Source of the DNA: Planctomycetota bacterium
GTDB lineage: Bacteria; Planctomycetota; Phycisphaerae; Phycisphaerales; SM1A02
Assembly (NCBI GenBank): GCA_009924765.1
Contig: RFQW01000001.1
Coordinates: forward strand, 1-25,861
Reading direction: 5' to 3'
DNA length: 25,861 nucleotides
Shown here: in pieces, positions 22,075 to 25,861 of the stretch
How the letters are laid out: the number at the start of each line of letters is the position of its first letter
How positions within the stretch are numbered: position 1 is the stretch's first letter
The notes under the pieces: generated by a model
Database searches by the model: none
What the model saw: only the letters and a program-made list of their open reading frames with translations
Told to the model about the DNA's origin: nothing
Position numbers and translations under genes: made by a program

Positions 22075-23823
22075 GTGAAGATCCGCTCCACGATGGCTGT
22101 CGTCTGCGCACTCGCCACCATGCTGGGGGCGACCGCCCCGCCCGACGCACCCCTGGAGGCGCCGCTGGCGGGCGAAGTGGAGCCCGTCACGCGCTACGAC
22201 GACGAGGTGGTGATCCGTGTCACGCTTCGCAACGCGCAGGATCTGATGCTGATGACCCAGCTCAGCGACGATCCGTGGTCGCATGCGCCGGGCATCGGCG
22301 CTCCCAGCGACTGGCGCGTGCATCGCGCAGCGCTGCTCACGCTGCGCCGCGCCGGCGTGCCCTTCGAGATCTTCATCGCGGATGTGCAGTCGCTGGTGCA
22401 GGCCGAACGCGAGCGTGTGGCGCAGCCCGTGGAGGCGGCCGACTGGTTCGCCGACGTGAAGAACCTGGCCGCCATCAACGCGCGACTGGATGCGCTGGTG
22501 GCGCTTCGCCCCGACATCTGCAAGATCGTCACCGCCGGCACCAGCTACCAGGGTCGAAGCATCCGCGGCGTGCGCATCTCGCGCCATCCCGAGGGCACGC
22601 CGATTCCCGCCTTCGTGTTCACCGCCACGCAGCATGCGCGCGAATGGGCGACTCCGATGACGGCCATGTGGTACGCCGACCGCCTGGTGGAGGATGACGG
22701 CACCGACGCGCGCATCACGGCCATCGTGGATTCGAGCGAGGTGTACGTGTTTCCGGTGCTGAACCCCGATGGCTACGAGTACAGCTGGACCACCACGCGT
22801 CTGTGGCGCAAGAACCGTCGCCTGAACTCGGGCGGCAGCTACGGCGTGGACCTGAACCGCAACTGGGCCACGGGCTGGGGTGGCAGCGGTTCCAGCGGCA
22901 CGCAGAGCAGCGACACCTACCGCGGCACGGCGGCGTTCAGCGAGCCGGAATCCGCGGGTTTCCGCGACTTTCTGCTGCCCAAGACCAACATGGCCGGTCA
23001 CGTGGACATCCACAGCTACAGCCAGATCCTGATGTGGCCCTACAGCTACACCAGCACGCTGCCACCTGAATCGAGCAGCTACACGCGCGTGAGCACCGCC
23101 ATGGGCAACGCCATGAAGGCGGTGAACAACAAGACCTACACCGTGGGCAACAGCTGGGCCGTGTACGGCGCCACCGCGGGCTGCATCGAGGACTGGACCA
23201 GCACCACCACCGGCGGCATGGGCTACTGCGTGGAGGTGCGCGACACCGGCACCTACGGCTTCGTGATGCCGGCCAGCGAGGTGCTGCCGAACGCGCGCGA
23301 GAACTTCGCGGGCGCCGAGGTGATGATGGAGGAGCTGCTGAAGGCCTGCACCATCACGCTGGTGCAGGGGCCCTCCACCACGCTGGTGCCCAACACCGCC
23401 ACGCCCGTGAAGGTGACCGTGACCGCCAACGTTGGCTCGCTGCTCGCCAGCGGCGCCGTGCGCCTGAAGTGGAAGGTGGACGGTGGCGCCGCGCAGACCG
23501 CCAACATGACGCTGGCCAGCGGTCAGTGGAGCGCGTCGCTGCCGGCGACGGCATGCGGCAAGACGGTGACCTGGTGGGTGGAAGCCGAGACCAACTTCAC
23601 CGCCACGCGATGGCCGGCCAATTCGCCAGCCGTCGTGCGCACCTCCAGCACCGGTTCGTGCGCCATCGAGGGCGACCTGGATGGCGACGGCATCGTGGGT
23701 GCAGGTGACATCGCGATCGTGCTGCTCGACTTTGGCGACTGCACCAATTCGCCCTCCGATGTGGATGGCTCCGGCTGCGTGGATGCCGGCGACATCGCGT
23801 TCCTGCTGCTGCTCTATTCCTGA
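22075..23823 (+). CDS. Secreted zinc carboxypeptidase (M14) with C-terminal dockerin-like tail
   Basis: A 582-residue exported metallocarboxypeptidase. Residues 1-20 form a signal peptide and about 35-125 a propeptide-like region. In the catalytic domain the zinc ligands are His187 and Glu190 (QHAREW) and His313 (DIHSYSQ); Arg245 (LWRKNRR) matches CPA Arg127, Asn261-Arg262 (DLNRNW) bind the peptide carboxylate, and Glu387 (YCVEVRDTGTYGF) is the general base. All key residues are present, so it should be active. A beta-sandwich-like region follows (about 425-530), then two EF-hand-like repeats, GDLDGDGIVGAGDIA and SDVDGSGCVDAGDIA, close to the C-terminus, as in dockerin type I and many planctomycete secreted proteins. 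The start is GTG at 22075; no clear Shine-Dalgarno, but it gives the positively charged signal-peptide N-terminus. Confidence 0.92.
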   Translation: MKIRSTMAVVCALATMLGATAPPDAPLEAPLAGEVEPVTRYDDEVVIRVTLRNAQDLMLMTQLSDDPWSHAPGIGAPSDWRVHRAALLTLRRAGVPFEIFIADVQSLVQAERERVAQPVEAADWFADVKNLAAINARLDALVALRPDICKIVTAGTSYQGRSIRGVRISRHPEGTPIPAFVFTATQHAREWATPMTAMWYADRLVEDDGTDARITAIVDSSEVYVFPVLNPDGYEYSWTTTRLWRKNRRLNSGGSYGVDLNRNWATGWGGSGSSGTQSSDTYRGTAAFSEPESAGFRDFLLPKTNMAGHVDIHSYSQILMWPYSYTSTLPPESSSYTRVSTAMGNAMKAVNNKTYTVGNSWAVYGATAGCIEDWTSTTTGGMGYCVEVRDTGTYGFVMPASEVLPNARENFAGAEVMMEELLKACTITLVQGPSTTLVPNTATPVKVTVTANVGSLLASGAVRLKWKVDGGAAQTANMTLASGQWSASLPATACGKTVTWWVEAETNFTATRWPANSPAVVRTSSTGSCAIEGDLDGDGIVGAGDIAIVLLDFGDCTNSPSDVDGSGCVDAGDIAFLLLLYS

Positions 23824-23849
23824 TTTCACCAGCGTTATTGCCCTGAATT

Positions 23850-23880
23850 CGGCCCCGCCGGCCGTTCTTGTCGATTTCTG
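23850..23880 (+). terminator. Possible weak terminator after the carboxypeptidase gene
   Basis: CGGCC-CCGCC-GGCCG (23850-23864) can form a 5-bp stem, followed by a T-rich stretch (TTCTTGTCGATTTCTG). It lies 27 nt after the stop codon. Confidence 0.3.
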
Positions 23881-23916
23881 TTTGGGTTTCGGGGAGTTGG
23901 GGGTACCTTCGCTCCA

Positions 23917-23936
23917 CACGAGGGAACCGCCTCGTG
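23917..23936 (+). other. Short hairpin in the 5' leader of the RCC1-repeat gene
   Basis: CACGAGG (23917-23923) and CCTCGTG (23930-23936) pair over 7 bp with a 6-nt loop, 29 nt before the ATG. The ribosome-binding GGAG (23955-23958, 7 nt before the ATG) is outside it, so it does not obviously block translation. Confidence 0.4.
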
Positions 23937-23965
23937 ACTCGAAACACCTGCATTGGAGCCGCTGG

Positions 23966-25861
23966 ATGAACCGCACATACGTCTTTCTTTCTGCAATCAT
24001 CTCCCTCGGCTTCATCGCCAGCGCATCGCGCGCGCAGAGCAACGTGGTGGGGTGGGGCCTTGTGCCTTCCGTCTCGCCCCCATCCATCGAGCGCGTGTCG
24101 CAGGTGGCATGCGGTGGATTCCACACCGTGCTGCTGCGCACCGACGGCGGCGTGGCATGCTTCGGCTACGGTCTGGACGGTCAGTGCGATGTGCCACCCA
24201 GCGCGCTGGGCGGCGTGACGCAGGTTGCGGCCGGATTCTCGTTCTCGATGGCGCTGAAGAACACCGGTGGCGTGCTGGCCTGGGGCAACAACTCGAGCGG
24301 GCAATGCGATGTGCCCACGAGCGCAGGCAGCGGAGTTGCTCGCATCGCGAGCAATGCGGTCGGTGCCTTCGCCCTTGCTCAGAAGCAGGATGGATCGCTG
24401 GTCGGCTGGGGTGACAGTGGCTTTGGCGTCACCACCATCCCCGCATCGGCGCAGGGAGCCACGCAGTTCGCGTGCGGCAACAATCACGCACTCGCGGTGA
24501 CACCGGACGGTCATGTGGTGGCGTGGGGCGAGAATGACGACTACTGGGGCCAGGCGCTTGGCAGCGACGCCAACGGCAATCCAATCGCGTGTGATGGAAG
24601 CGCCGCCACGGGACAGCAGGTGCAGGTGCTTGGCCAGACGCTGACGAATGTCGCGCAGGTGGCTGGCGGCATGAGCTTCTCGCTTGCGCTGCTCAACAAC
24701 GGTCTTGTGGTGGGGTGGGGCTCGCCCAATGCCGGTGCGGCCTATGTGCCAGCCGACCTTGCCGGCGTCACGGGGCTTGCCACGACGGCCAACAGCTGCC
24801 TCGCGCTCAAGAGCGACGGTCACGTGGTGGAGTGGGCGACCAATGGTCCGATCGAGGTGCCCGCGAATGTGCACAACGTGACGCAATTGGCGGCCGGCTA
24901 CGGTCATCGCATCGGGCTTGTCGAGGGCGGCGCGGCGATCGGGTGGGGCGACAATTTCGCCGGGCAGTGCAACACGCCTCCAAGCACCCTGGCGCCGTGC
25001 ACCGCGATCACCTCGGGTGAAACCCATGCGCTGGCGCTGATGCCCGGCGGAGAGGTGATCGGTTGGGGCAGCACGGGCAGCGGTGAGATCAACATCCCTG
25101 CCGCCGCGAAGCAGGGCGTGACCGCGATCGCCGCGGGCCGACGCTTCTCGGTGGCGGTGCGCGATGGTGGCGTGCTGCTGTGGGGCGAGAACTGGGGCGA
25201 CATGAACGTGCCGGCGAGTGCCCAGTCCGGCATCACCACGTTGGCTGCCAGCATCGGCTCGCCGCGATGCCTCGCGTTGAAGGGTGACGGCGTGATCGCG
25301 TGGGGCGCCAACTGGGGCGGTCAGTGCCTGGGCACCGACGCGAACGGCGATCCGGTGATCGAGCTGCACCCGGACTATGGCTTCCCGCTTCCGGCCACGG
25401 GTCAGTTTGTGCAGATCATGGGTCAACAGCTGCAGGGCATCACGCAGATCGCCTGCGGCGATTCGCATTCGCTTGCGGTCACCAGCGATGGCGCGGTGCG
25501 CACATGGGGTGATTCGCGGGGCGGCATCCTGGATGTGCCAGTGTCGGCGCAGTCCGGCGTGTCCAGGGTTGCGGGTGGAATGGGATTCACCGTGGCCGTG
25601 AAGGTCGATGGTTCGATGCTGGCATGGGGTGTGAACGAGAGTGGCGAGTGCAACATTCCACCATCGGCGCAGACTGGCGCGGTGGATGTCGCCTGTGGCT
25701 CGGGTCACTCGATCGCCCTGTTGGCGGATGGATCGATCGCGGCGTGGGGACAGAACTACAACGGCCAATGCGCGGTGTCGCCAGGTCGCTACGCGCATGT
25801 CGCGGCTGGAGCGAACTCCACCTACGCCATGCTGCTGCAGAATGCGGATCCCTGCGATGGT
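23966..25861 (+). CDS. Secreted RCC1-repeat (beta-propeller) protein, 3' truncated by window edge
   Basis: An open frame of 632 codons runs to the last base of the window without a stop. It starts with a signal peptide (MNRTYVFLSAIISLGFIASASRAQ, probable cleavage after SRA) and has GGAG 7 nt before the ATG. The rest is a chain of RCC1-type repeats of the form G..H..AL..DG.V..WG.N..GQC.VP. I count 14 WG-type blades, which would fit two seven-bladed propellers. Two blades (about 24538-24660 and 25318-25440) carry a longer insert with GTDANG- and VQ-MGQ-type sequence. The last visible residues, NADPCDG, look like the start of a C-terminal tail. Secreted RCC1 proteins are common in Planctomycetota; function is unknown, probably binding or adhesion. 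The opposite-strand open frame here is a shadow. Confidence 0.9.
   Translation, partial: MNRTYVFLSAIISLGFIASASRAQSNVVGWGLVPSVSPPSIERVSQVACGGFHTVLLRTDGGVACFGYGLDGQCDVPPSALGGVTQVAAGFSFSMALKNTGGVLAWGNNSSGQCDVPTSAGSGVARIASNAVGAFALAQKQDGSLVGWGDSGFGVTTIPASAQGATQFACGNNHALAVTPDGHVVAWGENDDYWGQALGSDANGNPIACDGSAATGQQVQVLGQTLTNVAQVAGGMSFSLALLNNGLVVGWGSPNAGAAYVPADLAGVTGLATTANSCLALKSDGHVVEWATNGPIEVPANVHNVTQLAAGYGHRIGLVEGGAAIGWGDNFAGQCNTPPSTLAPCTAITSGETHALALMPGGEVIGWGSTGSGEINIPAAAKQGVTAIAAGRRFSVAVRDGGVLLWGENWGDMNVPASAQSGITTLAASIGSPRCLALKGDGVIAWGANWGGQCLGTDANGDPVIELHPDYGFPLPATGQFVQIMGQQLQGITQIACGDSHSLAVTSDGAVRTWGDSRGGILDVPVSAQSGVSRVAGGMGFTVAVKVDGSMLAWGVNESGECNIPPSAQTGAVDVACGSGHSIALLADGSIAAWGQNYNGQCAVSPGRYAHVAAGANSTYAMLLQNADPCDG

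Noticed and set aside
21988..25798. Minus-strand open frames opposite the carboxypeptidase and RCC1 genes (21988-24141 and 23597-25798)
   Set aside because: Low-complexity His/Ala/Arg composition; plus strand carries signal peptides, catalytic residues and regular repeats.
1..25861. CRISPR array, prophage, insertion sequence or defence island
   Set aside because: No regularly spaced repeats, no transposase, integrase, phage or known defence gene; genes are housekeeping or secreted types with uniform composition.

Overview
The window is GC-rich (about two thirds G+C by eye), densely coded bacterial DNA with no phage, plasmid, CRISPR, rRNA or tRNA signature. It looks like a chromosomal segment of a Planctomycetota bacterium, probably Phycisphaerae-like. 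That placement is inferred from a secreted carboxypeptidase with a dockerin-like Ca-binding tail, a secreted RCC1-repeat protein, a bacterial tricorn protease, a large B12-dependent ribonucleotide reductase with a VER-repeat linker, and a PrpD-family enzyme.

Layout. (1) 2-3874, plus strand: the end of class I fructose-1,6-bisphosphatase, then a complete tricorn-type protease. (2) 3884-3945: a perfect 26-bp inverted repeat between convergent genes. (3) 3953-12083, minus strand, read from right to left: dcd (dCTP deaminase), nrdJ (B12-dependent ribonucleotide reductase, frame broken), a possible small ORF, a two-TM membrane protein, a fused B12-binding/MeaB-like GTPase, and a MmgE/PrpD protein. 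(4) 12084-12485: a 402-bp divergent control region with candidate LexA-type and NrdR-type sites. (5) 12486-14695, plus: UvrD/PcrA helicase (frame broken near its end). (6) 14696-20269, minus, read from right to left: hutI, map, serA, a second inverted-repeat element, and a prolyl oligopeptidase (frame broken near its N-terminus). (7) 20307-21325, plus: a SixA-type phosphatase broken by an exact 83-bp tandem duplication, then a STAS protein. (8) 21345-21956, minus: a small lipoprotein-like gene. (9) 22075-25861, plus: M14 carboxypeptidase and an RCC1 protein that runs off the window.

The genes fall into loose themes. dcd and nrdJ supply and balance deoxynucleotides and face a DNA-repair helicase across a shared control region. 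nrdJ and the B12-binding GTPase fusion both depend on cobalamin. The GTPase fusion and the PrpD homologue both point to propionate or branched acyl-CoA metabolism. Tricorn, prolyl oligopeptidase, methionine aminopeptidase and carboxypeptidase give the window an unusually high share of peptidases.

I saw no convincing new multi-gene defence or mobile system. The most interesting signals are a pair of related palindromic repeats whose inner arms differ between copies yet pair perfectly within each copy; four conserved genes broken in the same frame direction, more probably assembly error than biology but checkable; and a GAAC-N7-GAAC direct repeat upstream of dcd-nrdJ.
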